From contig NC_037271.1 of the NCBI RefSeq assembly GCF_000002425.4, positions 1,131,088-1,195,087 on the forward strand: a stretch of 64,000 bases of DNA, written 5' to 3'. The position numbers and the translations under genes are program-made. Position 1 is the first letter of the stretch. Each line of letters begins with the position of its first letter. Below, piece after piece: positions 31,851 through 44,439 of this stretch. The notes under the pieces were generated by a model. That model searched no databases and was not told the DNA's origin. It saw nothing but the letters and a program-made list of their open reading frames with translations. Source of the stretch: Physcomitrium patens. Its lineage: Eukaryota > Streptophyta > Bryopsida > Funariales > Funariaceae.

Positions 31851-33850
31851 CCCCTTGTAACACTTCTTCTCTCTTCTCTCTCGGTGTTCGTAACACAAAT
31901 TTCTTGCTCTCATGCTACGACTTAACTCTATGCATAGAACACAGGTCTACCATACAATGGCCCCTGCCTAGAAAAGAACAATCTGGAATTAAACTCACAG
32001 AAAAATAAAAGGTGAAACTATGTCCTTTGAGCAATTTTGAAAAGGTGAAGCTCACCCACCAACTTAATTACATTAACTACATCAACTACATTAAATTAAT
32101 CCTAATTAGTTAAGTATACACTTAGTGTGTACACAGTTGCCAAATACGCAATTTATACTAACAGTAGTTTCAGTGACCACAAGATCATGTCGTTACCCCA
32201 ACTACCTGACGTCTCATCGAAGATACAGAAAACAGGAATCCGATCACAGAAGACAGGTATACAAAATACCAGCTGCTATGACAATTAGCTAGAAGTGAAT
32301 ATCAGAAACATTCAGTTCGAAGGTGACACCACTATTTGAGCGATTAAGCGACAATCGGTGATCTTCAGTCGACTAACTGACAACCAACACCCACTATCGC
32401 TAGTATGTGTCCAGCTTTTTCATTAAATATGCAGAAGAATGTTAACTCAGCTTTCTATAAAAGATCAGATTTAATTGGTTCTAGAAACAGAATTCAACAT
32501 TTAAACTACAAAGCTACCCAGAAGTTAGAAGATTCAAAACTCTCTGTGAACAAGAAGGATGGTCAATGATCATCTGAACTTGCTATGCTGATTGACGAAG
32601 TGTTGATTAGTATTTCATTCCAGATCATTGTCGTCGTTGATGGTCGCGGTTTATGGTAGATACCAAATTTTTCGTGACCAGATCATGGACGTAGACGTTC
32701 TTCAAAAGATCGGTATTGGAGTTGGAAACGACCTAGGCTTGCCACTTTAAGATGTTGGTATAAAAACCTCAAGGGATGTCTGCATCGGTCATGTTTAGTT
32801 TGATGAAATTTAGCCAGTTGTCTGCCTAACTTCCAATAGATCTCTATAATTTCTAAAAATGTTATCCTAGTCTACGACTCATAAATATGAGTATATTTTG
32901 GCACCTTTGCATGTAATGGCTTTTCATACAATTCTGCTTCAACTGTACCTGATGCTGCTCAATCCAATATGTAGTGAGGACAATCCGGAAGAATTCTGCA
33001 CTGCTGTGTAGAAACATTGATCCGCATCTGTTTTCAGTGTTGACTTGTATCTCGATATGCACATTTAGAGAATTGTACACAGCTCAAAGTTCAATCTTTT
33101 TTTTTTTTTTGTATGACTCTTAAAGCAGAAGAGTGTCTGATCTGGACTTGTAATCTTGCTTTTCTAGACTGTAGAACTGGGAAAGATGGAATGATGTACT
33201 TTAGATTCTGGCCTCCATCTCGAGCTTTCAAATTTGCTCAACTGCCACCGGCTTGATTCACGCGGCACAACTTTATTTATATCCTTTACAATCATCTTAA
33301 TTCCGAAACGTTATTGCATCCATTGTAATGAACACTATTTATGGGTTCCGAGTACGCTAAAAGTGACTCCTCAAGAAGACGCAGAGGTAAAACTGCTCAA
33401 GTTGCAATAAGTTCAGTAGCAACTTGACTCCAAGAAACCCTTCGCGAACATCTTCATCATTAAATTCTTTAGACGTGCGTCCACTGTTTCTCTGTTAAGT
33501 ACTCGCGAAAGGAAGCTCAAATAAATGTGAGGCGATCTCTGAACTTCCTTAACGCGCTAGCATGTCCAGTACCTAGAACAGGATCAAATGCATTACAGAA
33601 TTAAGGTGCATCCAGATTTGATCGATAGCATTCACAAGGTGCCTCAAAAAATCAATATCAACTCAAATGCGGTAAGCAGGGCAGCAATAGAGGAACTCAG
33701 GCCGACAGGTCAGCTTTCGTTACATTCTTAGGTGGTCAGACGCAGCAGGGAAAAGATCCGGATGTTCAAATAAGAAATCAACGTGGTCATGATTCTTCCA
33801 CTTTCTCTACTCCACCAACGCGATCTGAGCACGACCTAATATTTGAAAAG
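31851..33850. other. Low-copy island, no gene recognised
   Basis: The base composition is clearly less AT-rich than the flanks and no repeat family of the window recurs here. Open frames are short (for example 72 codons on the minus strand at 32862-33080) and match nothing I know. It could contain introns, untranslated regions or a decayed gene. A CT-rich stretch lies at 31868-31885. Confidence 0.4.
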
Positions 33851-34126
33851 TTGACACGAAAGTCAATTGAGAAGAGCCCGATTTCCTGCAGAAACTAATA
33901 GTGCTCCCCTGTGTTCCCTACTTTCCAACCACAAACCCACAGCAATCAAATATGCGGGTTATAAATTATTGTTTCTCTGCATGGTGGTACCTTTCTATGG
34001 AGTTTTCTACATCAGACTACCCCAGTTACAACAACAAAATTCCAGCACATTCTAACAACAAAATCATCTTGACGTCACATGGGCTGTGGGATGAAACTAT
34101 AGATGCAGAAGTTTGAGTCGTAATGC

Positions 34127-34423
34127 TCACCAGCAGCAAAACAAATTACGATTTTCTCGCTTATTAACGGTTCTGACGAAGTCAAGAATCAGGTGCTTGG
34201 GGACGTCCACGAATGATCGTGCAGGCAGTTTGGCTATAGTTGGCAAACCGTAAGGTAGGGTGGGTTCTTCATTCTTGAAATAGCGGCGCCAACCTCCTCG
34301 TTTGGTAAGAGGTTTCCATCCAAGCTGGACAAGGGCCTGCTCCACCTCCTCATGGGTGAACATTTCGCGCATGCTTGGAAAGTGTAGAATACAACGATGT
34401 GTTTCCTCTTCATCGTGACATCG
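34127..34423 (-). CDS. Possible FPF1-like protein, last exon
   Basis: A minus-strand open exon of 98 codons ending in TGA at 34127-34129. It begins after a CACTGTAG acceptor (34424-34431). Residues 10-36 read CILHFPSMREMFTHEEVEQA then LVQLGW. This lines up with the FLOWERING-PROMOTING FACTOR 1 family pattern L-V-H-x-P-S-x-E..E-x-L-E-x-x-L-x-x-L-G-W. RRYF then follows where the family has RYY. A later I-x-K-L-P...F...LDFV fits I-S-L-P-x-x-F...Y-D-I-V. FPF1 proteins are small plant growth and flowering regulators. The match is from memory of the family pattern and moderate. The insert TKRGGW after LGW is unusual. Confidence 0.4.
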   Translation of the reverse strand, partial: RCHDEEETHRCILHFPSMREMFTHEEVEQALVQLGWKPLTKRGGWRRYFKNEEPTLPYGLPTIAKLPARSFVDVPKHLILDFVRTVNKRENRNLFCCW

Positions 34424-34716
34424 CTACAGTGAGCCACAATTTCACCACAATCAATTTTGCAGCTCTTATGATGTATGATACTCTCCAAAGACGTAAACTG
34501 GCGATCGAGGGAATTGAACTTTGTCCATCACAATTTCTTTCAATGTTCGTTTAACGCAATTAAGGTGAATAATGATTCCCCATACGACACTCGAATCCGA
34601 ATAGAAGAGAATTCAAGGGGACAGGACCAGGGTTCTGGGAGACGCGAAAATGGGCGACAAAACACAACTATACCACATGACCCCATGAATCCACAACTAT
34701 CCTACAGTTCAAGAAA

Positions 34717-34757
<41 letters not shown>

Positions 34758-34938
34758 ATGCAATGGAATTATCTTGTTGAGCTTTTACAGCTTTTGCTTT
34801 AGAGTCTCAGTTTGGCGCCAGATTGTCCTCAACGAGAAAATCCACGAGGGAACTGTTCCGGAAAATCAAGCTCAATTTACTCGCTTCAAACAGGAAAAAA
34901 ACCAATCATCTGACATCACGAATATGAAACGAACTTAC
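34424..34938 (-). other. Predicted intron with TA microsatellite
   Basis: Bounded on the minus strand by GTAAGT (34933-34938) and CTGTAG (34424-34429). Both neighbouring frames are in phase 0 across it. It contains a (TA)15-like run at 34721-34750. Confidence 0.4.
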
Positions 34939-35176
34939 GTCTCTTGAGAAAACGCGCTCTACCAATCGTTGGATGCCGCACCCACCTGGATCGCCTAGGC
35001 CCGTTGACAGAAGGCCAAAGCCATCCCAGAGACTACTCATTTCCGAAGAATTCACCTCTCGCTTGCTGGTCTTCTTAACTTTCCACCGCATGAATCGCCT
35101 TCTCGGACAATCCTCTAACTGCTCTACAAGTCTTAGAGTTTCCTCAATGATGAACCTGATGCCAAGCAAAGAGGAC
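34939..35176 (-). CDS. Possible upstream exon of the FPF1-like gene
   Basis: A minus-strand open block ending exactly at a consensus donor GAC|GTAAGT, in phase with the exon at 34127-34423. It includes a basic stretch (CPRRRFMRWKVKKTSKR) and MSSLWDGFGL...GLGDPGG. An FPF1-family protein would need an N-terminal W-x-F-x-x-G piece here. Only a weak W-D-G-F-G match is seen. An in-frame TAG just upstream could be part of an AG acceptor at about 35177. The true start is not determined. Confidence 0.3.
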
Positions 35177-35741
35177 CTCTAACCTTCAGACCTCTTGCAC
35201 CTCCAACGATGACAACCAACGTCTTCCAACTCACGCGCGATTGCGACCGCGACCAAGGTACAAGAAACGTATGAAGCATACTCTTCTGACTGCTCTTTGA
35301 GTCACTTCAATGCGGAACCAAGAGAAAGCTTCAGACCGCTTGCATCTCCCTACTGTGAGAACCTGCTGGAGTATATCCTTCCCAACTTGCGCGCAATTGC
35401 ATGTGCAAGTGCAACAAGGTCCAAGGAACTTGCTTACCTACAGCACAACTGAAGCAAGCAGACCTAATCTTGTAGCTGTTGTAGTTTGCCTCTTGGCCAG
35501 TACTAGTGTGGCCCTGTCTCGGGAAGGGGGAGCTCAGGCTTCTTCGAAAGGCACGCTGGAGTCTCAGTTTGGCCACAGACAATCGCACTAAATAAGATTC
35601 CTCTTCGCACCTCCCACGCTTCGGCCATGGGAACGCCCGTAGTTCCCATGCGGTTCGACAAGAGTTCTCAGTTCCCGTTCTGTTCGACTAGAGTTCCCAG
35701 TGTTCACTTCCCCTTGCGTTCATTACGCATGGCTGTTTGCT
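35177..35741. other. GC-richer part of the island with imperfect tandem duplication
   Basis: Segments near 35181-35290 and 35330-35430 resemble each other: CTTCAGACC.CTTGCA.CTCC, then a CGCGCGATTGC-like block. GAGTCTCAGTTTGG occurs at 34802 and again near 35563. Open frames of 85-93 codons on both strands (35310-35591) overlap one another and match no family. Possibly exons or a decayed gene. Confidence 0.3.
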
Positions 35742-36987
35742 ATGTATGTTTACTATGAGTTGTGTTTAATTTGCTACTATTACAGACTTCCCTTTAATCA
35801 ACTATGATGGAATTTTTGACTGCATTTCCGTTTAAATACTCTATTTAAATAGTAATAGCATGGGCACATTTAACTCCCACATGATTAAATTCAGATTAAT
35901 AAATATAAATTATTTACAAAAGTTTTAGATTTTAAAGATTAGTCTTCACATCCATTAAAATTATTACAAGTTTATGTGAGATTTAGTGAAATACTTTTCT
36001 TAAGAGTATAATTTAGTTGAAATTTCTTTGTAAATCACAAAATCTCCTATGTAATGTATTTAGATTACTTCAAAAGATACATCGCTAGTTGGTCTCAATA
36101 TGTTAGAGGAAATATTTATCTATAAAGTTTATTTCTTTTAAGGCTTTATTCTTCTTAATTAAATTCTTAAATTTATTTTTGAACTATATATTTAATTTCA
36201 TTTTAAATTCACTAAAATTAATCAAAAAATTAACTTGCATGCTTTTGAATACAACCAAATCTACTGAACTTGTAAATTAAGGTTTTTTATTTACTATGGG
36301 AAAATTAATTTAGATGAATATCAAGGAAATGACCAATGAGTCATTGAATTAAAATAGAATCAAATTTATCGCAGTATTTTAATTAAAAATTGTGTAAGTT
36401 ATGATTTTTGACATACAAGTTTTGTATATTTTTTGTATAACATTATCACAAAATTATTATATTTAAAAAATAGATATGTCTTTTATCCACATTATTTATT
36501 ATTCATTGTTTCTTTGATAATTTTGATAATTGTTCTATTGAATTTGTCTTCATAATTTCAGTAATACTAGAAATAAATCTAATATGAGATAAAAAAAAAT
36601 GCAAAATCTACATTAAAAAAATGACATCTAAATACAGTCTTTAAATTACAAGTACAAAGAAATGATGCCATCTATAGTAAGAAGTAACCACTTTTCACAT
36701 ATAAGAGCATAACATTCAAAATTTTGTTGAATTAAAAATAAAATAGCATAAAATTATATAATAACAAATAATCAACAGCTTAATTAAGATAATTTGGTAC
36801 TTTTATAATCTTTTTATAATATTATCACAAGAAAATCTAAACAATTTATAAATCTTATATGACTTTTTTACATATAGTAGAAGAGAAGTTTGCTAAAATT
36901 ATACATATAATTTTTAAAATATTTTTTTAGATTAAATTAAGTTAATATTTTATATTAAATTTAAGACTTATTGTAAAATAGATAAAA

Positions 36988-37022
<35 letters not shown>

Positions 37023-38359
37023 TACAAATGAAATCTAATTATAAGTTAATTGAATATTCTTCTTTTTATTGTTAAAACCAAAGACAAAAAATAAAAACTA
37101 CACCACTTGCTTGCATTATTAACTTGCAAAATCATAATACAATAATAACCTCCATGAATGCATAACTACACCTAATGCTATGTATTATTATTTCTTAAGT
37201 AATCCAATTTTATTAGCCTATGTTAAATCAGGCTCTTCGAATCTAATCTAGATACCAAAACTTAAATTTTCTATAAAGCATTAGAATATCTACATCAAAC
37301 TATCTAGATATAATTTTTTAAATGCTATAAAAATCAGTAAGTACAAATTAACTACTTTGTAGAATATCTATGTAAATTAGTTACATAGATATTCTATCAA
37401 TCTAATTTTCTAAAGCAAAATATAAATTCATTTAAAATAATTGATATTCTGTACTTTATCAATGTGGTTACTTTTTGGTTATTCAATCTAGAAGTTAGTA
37501 ATGAATTTATATCCAAATTTTAAAAAATAAATAAAATATAAGTTGAAGATTTTCAATCAACTTTGACAAAATAGTGTTTTTTTATTTATGTCATCTCTTA
37601 AAAGAAAGTTGATTGGAAATTTATAATTTTTATTTTAAATATATTTTAATGTAAAGATTTAACAAATTACTTTAAAAAATATAATGATTTATATAAAAAA
37701 TTATATAATTAACTATATAGAAATTTTTTTCTAATACACAAATGAAGAAATATATGATTATGTAAAAGCAAAGGCATTGACACAATATCAAAACTATAGA
37801 TATATTAACGAAATTCTAAAGTTCATTTTAATAAGAACCTTTAATAATATATTTAGTTTTTAAGAAAGTAAAATATTGCAATTATATTAAAATCCATGAA
37901 GATTTTTAATTTATAAAGTAATATAGTTTAATTTATTTAGTTAATTCATAAATATCAAATAAGAATTTGCTATTGATTTTGTTGAATTTTCAATCAAAAA
38001 AAACAATTTTGCAACTAGAGATAATAAAAAAAAATGAAAAAAAAAATTATTAGCAATCTTAGGCCTAAATTATTACTTTGGTTTGATTTCATTTCAATCA
38101 TCATCAAAAATATTATTTAAAACAGATAGAATCACATTAAACGAAAATGAAGCATATTGAAGGATTACAAAGAAATTCATATTTTATTTGTCATTTATGA
38201 AATTAAGAGTTTTCTTAAATTAAAAAAATAAATATATATATTTTTATTTTTTCTACAACCTATAGACAACAATGATATTTTATATTTTATATCTTTGTAA
38301 GGAAAAAAAATATAGAATAGAAAAATATTAAAAGTGTTAAAATTTAATAGAATTTAATA

Positions 38360-38397
<38 letters not shown>

Positions 38398-40149
38398 ACA
38401 TCTATGCATACATTAGAATTGTACCATAAGATTACTAAAAGTTTCAATATATTTTATAGAACAATACTAAAAATAACTAAGAATAGTGGAATTTATATGA
38501 AAGTTTTTTTTTATTAATTTGTAGAAACTTTGGAGCGTTTTGGTAGGATTATATTTATATATATATATATATAAGACTTATAATTACTCTAAAGTATCAT
38601 TATATATCTTGTTCTTATTTGGTTGAGTTTTTGTGTGATGAATTAATTATAGTTCTATATAATATTTTTATATTAATATTTTTAAGTACCATAAAAAATT
38701 AGAAATAAAAGTTATAAAAAAATGAACTTCTTTTGAAAGATGTTAGAAAATAAAAAAATGTAATTATTGTTGAAAAAATATATACCAGTAATTAGCATAC
38801 ATGAAAAATAAACATGTAAATTATCATTGTAATAAAAAGATTTTATTAATTATAAGTAGAATTAAGAAAAAAGAAAAAAAATTATAATATTATAATATGT
38901 AAAAAAAGAAATGTGGTAATAATATGAAAAAGATTTCTATTATTTCTTTTTTTTTAATAAAGAATGGACTTATTAACAAAAAATAATCTAATAAGATAAG
39001 TCACATGTTAGAAATATATTTCCAATGGCATTTCAACCATGCAACATTACTCTTAAGACAAAATACTATTTGTATAAGTTATAAAAATTAATAAGTGTAA
39101 AAAATTATATAAACTTTGTACAACAACTACCAAAGCAATTAATTGATCTAGATAAAAAGATGAATGATTTTTGAATTTTGAGCAAAACTAAATTTAAATT
39201 TCTTTTGAGCTTTGACAACTATTCTTTTTTTTTTTTTCTAAGAAATCAACTTTCTTATACAAAAAATTATCAAGTCTTTTCAAGCTTGATTACCAATATA
39301 TTAGAAAAAAATAAAAAAACAAAGAAAATTATATTAGGAGAGAATTAAAAAATAAAACTATTTAAAAAGTGCTGTATTTTTTTATATCTCTTTAAATTTT
39401 AAAGTCATAGTATTTATTTTATTTTATAATAATATGAAACAAATTAAATTAAAAAAAAATAAAGCAAAACAAAATATGGTGCTATAGTTTTTACAAGTTT
39501 AGAAATTAAAATCACAAATGCTTAATATTTTTTAAACTTGCTTGTAGAAAAAAATTAATAGACACTTTTTTTGTAAAATTTACTATGTTAAAAAAAACCT
39601 ATAATATAAATTTTCCTATACTATAAATTTTAAAAGAATTTAAAAGAAAATTTTTGACGAAATAAATAATAAAAATAAATTTTAACCCTTTTATTAGTTG
39701 AATATTTAAAAAACATTTCATAATTGTATTTAGTTTTATTTTTTTCTTACTTATTAATAAAATGCTATTGAATTATAAGTAGGTTGAGGTCTTAGAAATT
39801 GGACTTTAAGAAGCAGTTAGGATTTCTAAGATCTTTAGCAATCTACTAATTTAATTGAGATAAAATTTATATATAAAGATAATAGACTTTACTTGCTACA
39901 TACATGTCAAATTTGAGAACTATTAAAAAATTCAATAAGGAGATATTGGCATTGGAAGTTCAACATTCAAATTGGAGTAGGAGGCTAGCCAACACACAAG
40001 TAGATTTTAGGGTTTTTCTTCCATTTGGTATTTGGGATTATCTTCAAATTTTGTGTGCTTATTGCCAAATCAATTTTTGAAAGGTGTATAAATTTTTAAA
40101 TAAGATCAATAATTCAATTGATAGATATTGAAGTTCTAAACTATATTAG
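35742..40149. other. AT desert without genes
   Basis: Extremely AT-rich sequence in which no coding region, LTR or domain was recognised. It holds homopolymer and dinucleotide runs, including 29 A at 36992-37020 and TA runs at 38364-38395 and near 38555. The part 39780-40080 resembles 26330-26660 and the R1/R2 repeats. It may be decayed transposon DNA beyond recognition. Confidence 0.6.
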
Positions 40150-40460
40150 AGTTAGATTAAGTAAGATTAGGATTTGGTCTAGGATTTGATTAAGGATTTG
40201 GTTTAGGATTTAGGATTTATCTAGGATTTTATTTAGGATTTGATTTAAGATCTAGAATTTGGTTTAAGATTTAAGATTTTTCTAGAATTTGATTTAAGAT
40301 TTGGTTTAGGATTTAGGATTTGTTTAGGATTTGATTTAGGATTTGGTTTAGGATTTAGGATTTTTCTACAGTTTGATTTAGAATCTAGGATTTGATCTAA
40401 GATTTGATTCAAGATTTATGATTTGGTTTAGAATTTGATTGAAGTCTATTAGGATTTCAA
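40150..40460 (+). repeat. Telomere-like degenerate minisatellite
   Basis: A tandem array of TTTAGGA and TTTGG words. A higher-order unit of roughly 55-60 bp recurs about four times, each with ATTTGGTTTAGGATTTAGG and then a TCTAG-type spacer. It resembles the plant telomere repeat TTTAGGG with the last G replaced. No ORF. Confidence 0.6.
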
Positions 40461-40787
40461 CTAGGATTAAATTAGAACTTAGTTGAGATTTATTTAAGAT
40501 ATATTTGTGATTATTTTCATATTTTTTAGGGCTTCTTGAGGATTCTTTTAAGATTTATTGTGGATTTTCTTTCAACTCCTTTAAGATTTCTTATTGTTTC
40601 TTTTGAAATTTCTTTAAGGTTTCTTTTGAATTTTATTAAAGCTTATTTAGCATTAATAAGATTTAATTAGAATTTATTTAGTATTCTATTAAAATTAAAA
40701 AAAATATTACAATTTCTATTCTACCTTACAACTATGTGCTCGGTGCACTCTCAAGCAAGACTTCATATAATATGATACCGCCTTTCA
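40461..40787. other. AT-rich spacer
   Basis: No feature beyond weak repetition of GATTT and TTCTTTTGAA words continuing from the minisatellite. It ends where CHR-III homology begins. Confidence 0.4.
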
Positions 40788-41687
40788 CATTTATAGCCAC
40801 CAAAAATCTCTAGATATCAGCTCTAAAGTCTTGTTATATCCAAAATTTCTAGCCGCTAAAAAATCGTGGTGTACTTGAAGAACACGTAAGTGTACTTCTT
40901 CTTTTGGAACATATAGGCATCCTTCAAAATAGAGTAGGTTGTTTTTAAATTCAAATTGGGAAGCATTATGAGACTTGGAAGAAATATTCTTGATATCATG
41001 AAAAAGAAGATCAAAAGACATACTTAATTAAATTTTTTTGATAAAGGTTGAATCAATAGTTAATGTTGATTTCATTACTTGAAGATGAAAATACTTGGGC
41101 TTCAAGAAAATCATTCTTTATTGATCAAATGATGCATTTCTTTCTTTTGATATAAGATAAGAATATTTAGAAAGAATGTCTAACAAACCTTGTTATTTTT
41201 CACATCAATATGTATTCTTGAAATCAAATCTTGATAAAGACATGCTTTACTGAGCTTAGTGATGATTCAAAACATGTGCTAATATGAAGTATTTAAGATT
41301 CTTTTGATCTATATACATGTTGATTGATTTGGAAGTGCCTTCTAAATAGTGATGCCATTCTTAAAAAGAATCTATAACTGCAAGAAGTTCTTTGTTGTCA
41401 ATCTCATAATTAATTTTAATTATTGAAAATTTCTTAGAATGAAAAGCTACTAAAAGAAGTTTATCATCTATTCCCATTTTTGATAATATAGCACCCAAAG
41501 CAAATTTTGATGTATTTATTTCCATAAAGAATGCCTTAAAAAAATCAATGCAATAGAAGATTGTACAAGAAACAAAGGCTATCTTTATAGCTTCAAATAT
41601 TGCTTTTGCTTCTTGATTCCACTGAAATTTATCTTTATAAGTCAAATATATAAGTGGAGGTACAACTCGAGAGAAGTCCTTTATGAG
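40788..41687 (-). pseudogene. CHR-III chromovirus fragment (integrase zinc region and RNase H)
   Basis: Two readable minus-strand pieces remain. Positions 40791-41021 give the integrase N-terminal region with H-H-D-F-L-A-A-R-N-F-G-Y-N-K-T-L-E-L and DFWWL. Positions 41361-41645 give RNase H with FALGAILSKMGIDDKLLLVA and the NYEIDNKELLAVIDSF block. No LTR adjoins. R1 copy 2 begins at 41688, so the fragment is truncated on both sides. It is better preserved than the same region of CHR-I and CHR-II. Confidence 0.78.
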
Positions 41688-42200
41688 TGCTCAAAGTTAA
41701 GGTGTTGATTTTGTACCTACTGCCACTTTTTAGGATATAAAAAATGTATAAAGAAAAAAATAGAGGATCGGCAACTAGAATTGGAAAGAGCGCTTTTTCA
41801 ACCAAACTTTTAATATAATATTTGATAGATTTTTAGTATGGATGAAGGAAATATTGGAGGTTGAAGTCAGTGCTTATAAATCTAAGGATAGTAAATGACC
41901 TTGAATTGCTAGAGATTGTGTTTTGAGTTATATCTTGTATAATTTGATAAGATTTTAGCTAAAAATTTCTAAAAATATATATTTCTAAAAATACATAAGT
42001 TTTGTAATATTTGAATTCTTTGTTTGTGAGATATGAAGAAAATAGTACTTAGATGCTTGTGAATTAGGATTTTAGTACTTGTTAGGATATTTAAGATGCC
42101 AAACGATTGGTAGTGAATTTATAGTTGAATTTTTGTAAGATAAAGCTTAAGGGTGAATTCTATAGTATCTCTGAATTTGGAGAAATTTGAACAATTGGAT
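41688..42200 (+). repeat. R1 copy 2, left half
   Basis: It matches 441-955 of R1 copy 1. The match stops at TTGGAT (42200), where the outer Tat-like element starts, and resumes at 63096. The left edge is truncated against CHR-III. Confidence 0.75.
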
Positions 42201-42789
42201 TATAGAATAAGTAAATAAATTTTGTGGTAAGTTACTGGTTGGTTATTGATAACCTTGAGAATTAGACTGATGGTTAAGCAGTTTAGTTAGTAACAGTAAG
42301 ATGTTAGTAGAACAAATGGTTATGAATTCAAAGGGTTATAATCTTTGGAATCCGCTAGCTGACGGATCATGTTTTTGATAGGATAAATAGGTTAAGGAAA
42401 GAGAGATCGAGGATCAGACTGTGAGAGTTATAAGTCGAGGGCCAGACTATTAGAGTCGTAAGCTGAGAGCCAGACTGTGAGAGTCGTAAGCCGAGGTTAG
42501 CTTGGTGCTACCTCTTTATTTTCTTTGCTTTTATTATTTGCTTATGAAGAATTGTGATTGAGAGAAGTATTGTTGAATTGATAGTTATAGAATGGATTAT
42601 GTATTAAATTAAGATAAAAGTAGTAAACCTTGTTATTTTGTAGTTTGATAATTGATTTCAGATAGCCAAAATACAGTCAATTGTGACACTAACAGACCCA
42701 ATTCATATAACCAATCTTTCCCAATGTTCGAATCTACCTCTATTAGTTCAATGGCTTTGGTCTACTAAAGCTTGAATGCAATGAGAACA
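42201..42789 (+). repeat. TAT-out 5' LTR (589 bp)
   Basis: Begins TATAGAATAAG (3' copy TGTAAAATAGG) and ends ATGAGAACA. It includes three copies of a 28-bp unit around GAGGGCCAGACTGTGAGAG at about 42406-42492. The 3' LTR has five copies, which accounts for nearly all of the length difference. Confidence 0.85.
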
Positions 42790-42792
42790 TTT

Positions 42793-42810
42793 TGGTGCCG
42801 TTGCCGGAGA
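42793..42810 (+). promoter_or_regulatory. TAT-out primer-binding site, tRNA-Asp type
   Basis: TGGTGCCGTTGCCGGAGA begins three bases after the LTR. It differs slightly from TGGCGCCGTTGCCGGGGA, the Tat/Athila site complementary to plant tRNA-Asp. The differences are C-to-T and G-to-A. Confidence 0.75.
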
Positions 42811-43140
42811 AATGATAATAATATGAAATGTTAGAAATTGATTTTATGGGAGATGGAATTATATATTGAATGAGAACGTGAGAAGAACCAGTTTTAGGAT
42901 TACAAATATGTGAGTTATAATTCAAGGCAATATTGATTTTGTAAAGAAAAATGAAAGATTATGAGTAGTAATCATGAAGGGAAGGATTATCAAAGAATTA
43001 ATCGACAAACGAAAAAAAGACAGTAGCAATTATGCATAAGAAATATCCTACAGGCACGACAAAAAGGATTTGTAGGTCTAAGTAAAAGCAAAGGAAGAAA
43101 AATTCAAATTCAAATAGCAAGGAGACCAGTGATAATATCA

Positions 43141-44300
43141 ATGGCCGTGGAAGTGTTAGAAGTATCAATTGCAGTACAAATGGGAGTTGTAGGAGACTGA
43201 ACTACAAGTGTGTCACTATTACCTACTTTTAGTGGTTGGCCGGACTTTGATCGCGATCAACATATATCTCAATTCTTGACAGCCTGTGTGACTAATAATG
43301 GTAGAACTGAAGACATTAGGTTGAGATCGTTGCCAATAACTTTAAAAGATATAGCTTTTGAATGGTATATTTGGCAACAAGTGGATAGATTTCTCAATTA
43401 GGAGGCCTTGAGGAATGCCTTCCTAATGCATTTTAGACCAATTGGATTTGAAGATCAGCTTCGAGAAAGTTTTATGAATAGCATGATGTTTACGAGGGAA
43501 TCCATAGAGTCCTATTTTAGCCGGATCACGGATATACTTTATAAATGGTCAAATAATCAAATGCCAGATACGTTTATATTGTCGATATTAATCAATAGTT
43601 TGCATCTACCAAAATTGAAAATGTTTATAAAAGAGGCTCCACCAACTATAGTAGAGGCATTGTTGGCACGAGCAAAGTTGTGGAAAGAATGTCATTATGA
43701 TCAATTATTAACAGTGGAGGCCATGATGATTCTAAATTCAGAAAGCCAACAAATACAACCGGGAAATGTGTCGATGGGTAATTATCTACAAATGGATGCC
43801 TCCAATGTGAAGAATGTTATGTTGCAACAACCAATTAATGCTACACCACTCCAAGCAATAGCGCTAATAAGAATGACACCTTATTTTACTTTGTCAACCT
43901 ATCAACAACCGAAATTGTTCATAAATGCGACTATTAAAGATTCAAATGAAGCCTTGTTATTAAATCTTACAAAGAAAATGGAAGAATTGGCCATGAATTT
44001 GACTAAAAATAAAGAGAAATGACATAAGCCTTCTAATACAAGACCTAATGTATGGTATAATAATTGTAAGAGACATGGTCATTTTGATATGGAATGTCTA
44101 TCACCTAGACAAACGGGTGTTCAATGTACATTTTGTGAAGGAAAGCATCCTACCCAAAACTGCTGGTATTTATAAAGGCAACAACAATTTAGTAATCAGA
44201 CCATGATCCCACCGACTCAGTGGAAAGTCAATGAAGTTCAAACAAAAAATACGTATGGATGGAATTTAAATCGATCTAAGCGACAAAAATTCGAACATTC
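43141..44300 (+). pseudogene. gag: TAT-out gag, decayed
   Basis: The frame from about 43141 has a TGA at 43198, another stop near 43399 and a stop at 44020. It contains LPTFSGWPDFDRDQHI, FEWYIWQQV and the EALRNAFLMHFRPIGFE block of plant Ty3/gypsy Gag capsid. Near 44050-44170 are two zinc-knuckle-like motifs (N-C-K-R-H-G-H...C and C-T-F-C-E-G-K-H...C). Homologues are at 47560-48080 with 57022-57500 (TAT-mid) and 49537-50600 (TAT-in). Confidence 0.8.
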
Positions 44301-44439
44301 AATAACTTTCAAAGTTCCAATTTTAATTAGGGGTCTGCATTAAATCCCTAGAACTACGGGAAGGAGCAACAGAGGTATCAGTAATATGCTCCATCGGCGT
44401 CATCGAACCAAGTACCCTCCGTACCAACGGGACAACCAG

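Noticed and set aside
34475..34780. 101-codon plus-strand ORF
   Set aside because: It ends in an (YI)n stretch made by a TA microsatellite and crosses the predicted intron of the minus-strand gene model.
35310..35591. Overlapping 93- and 85-codon ORFs on opposite strands
   Set aside because: No family match, and length is expected by chance in this less AT-rich stretch. Left as part of the unassigned island.
36992..37020. Poly-A run as the tail of a LINE or SINE
   Set aside because: No reverse transcriptase, no promoter boxes and no target duplication seen upstream. The surroundings are simple AT sequence.
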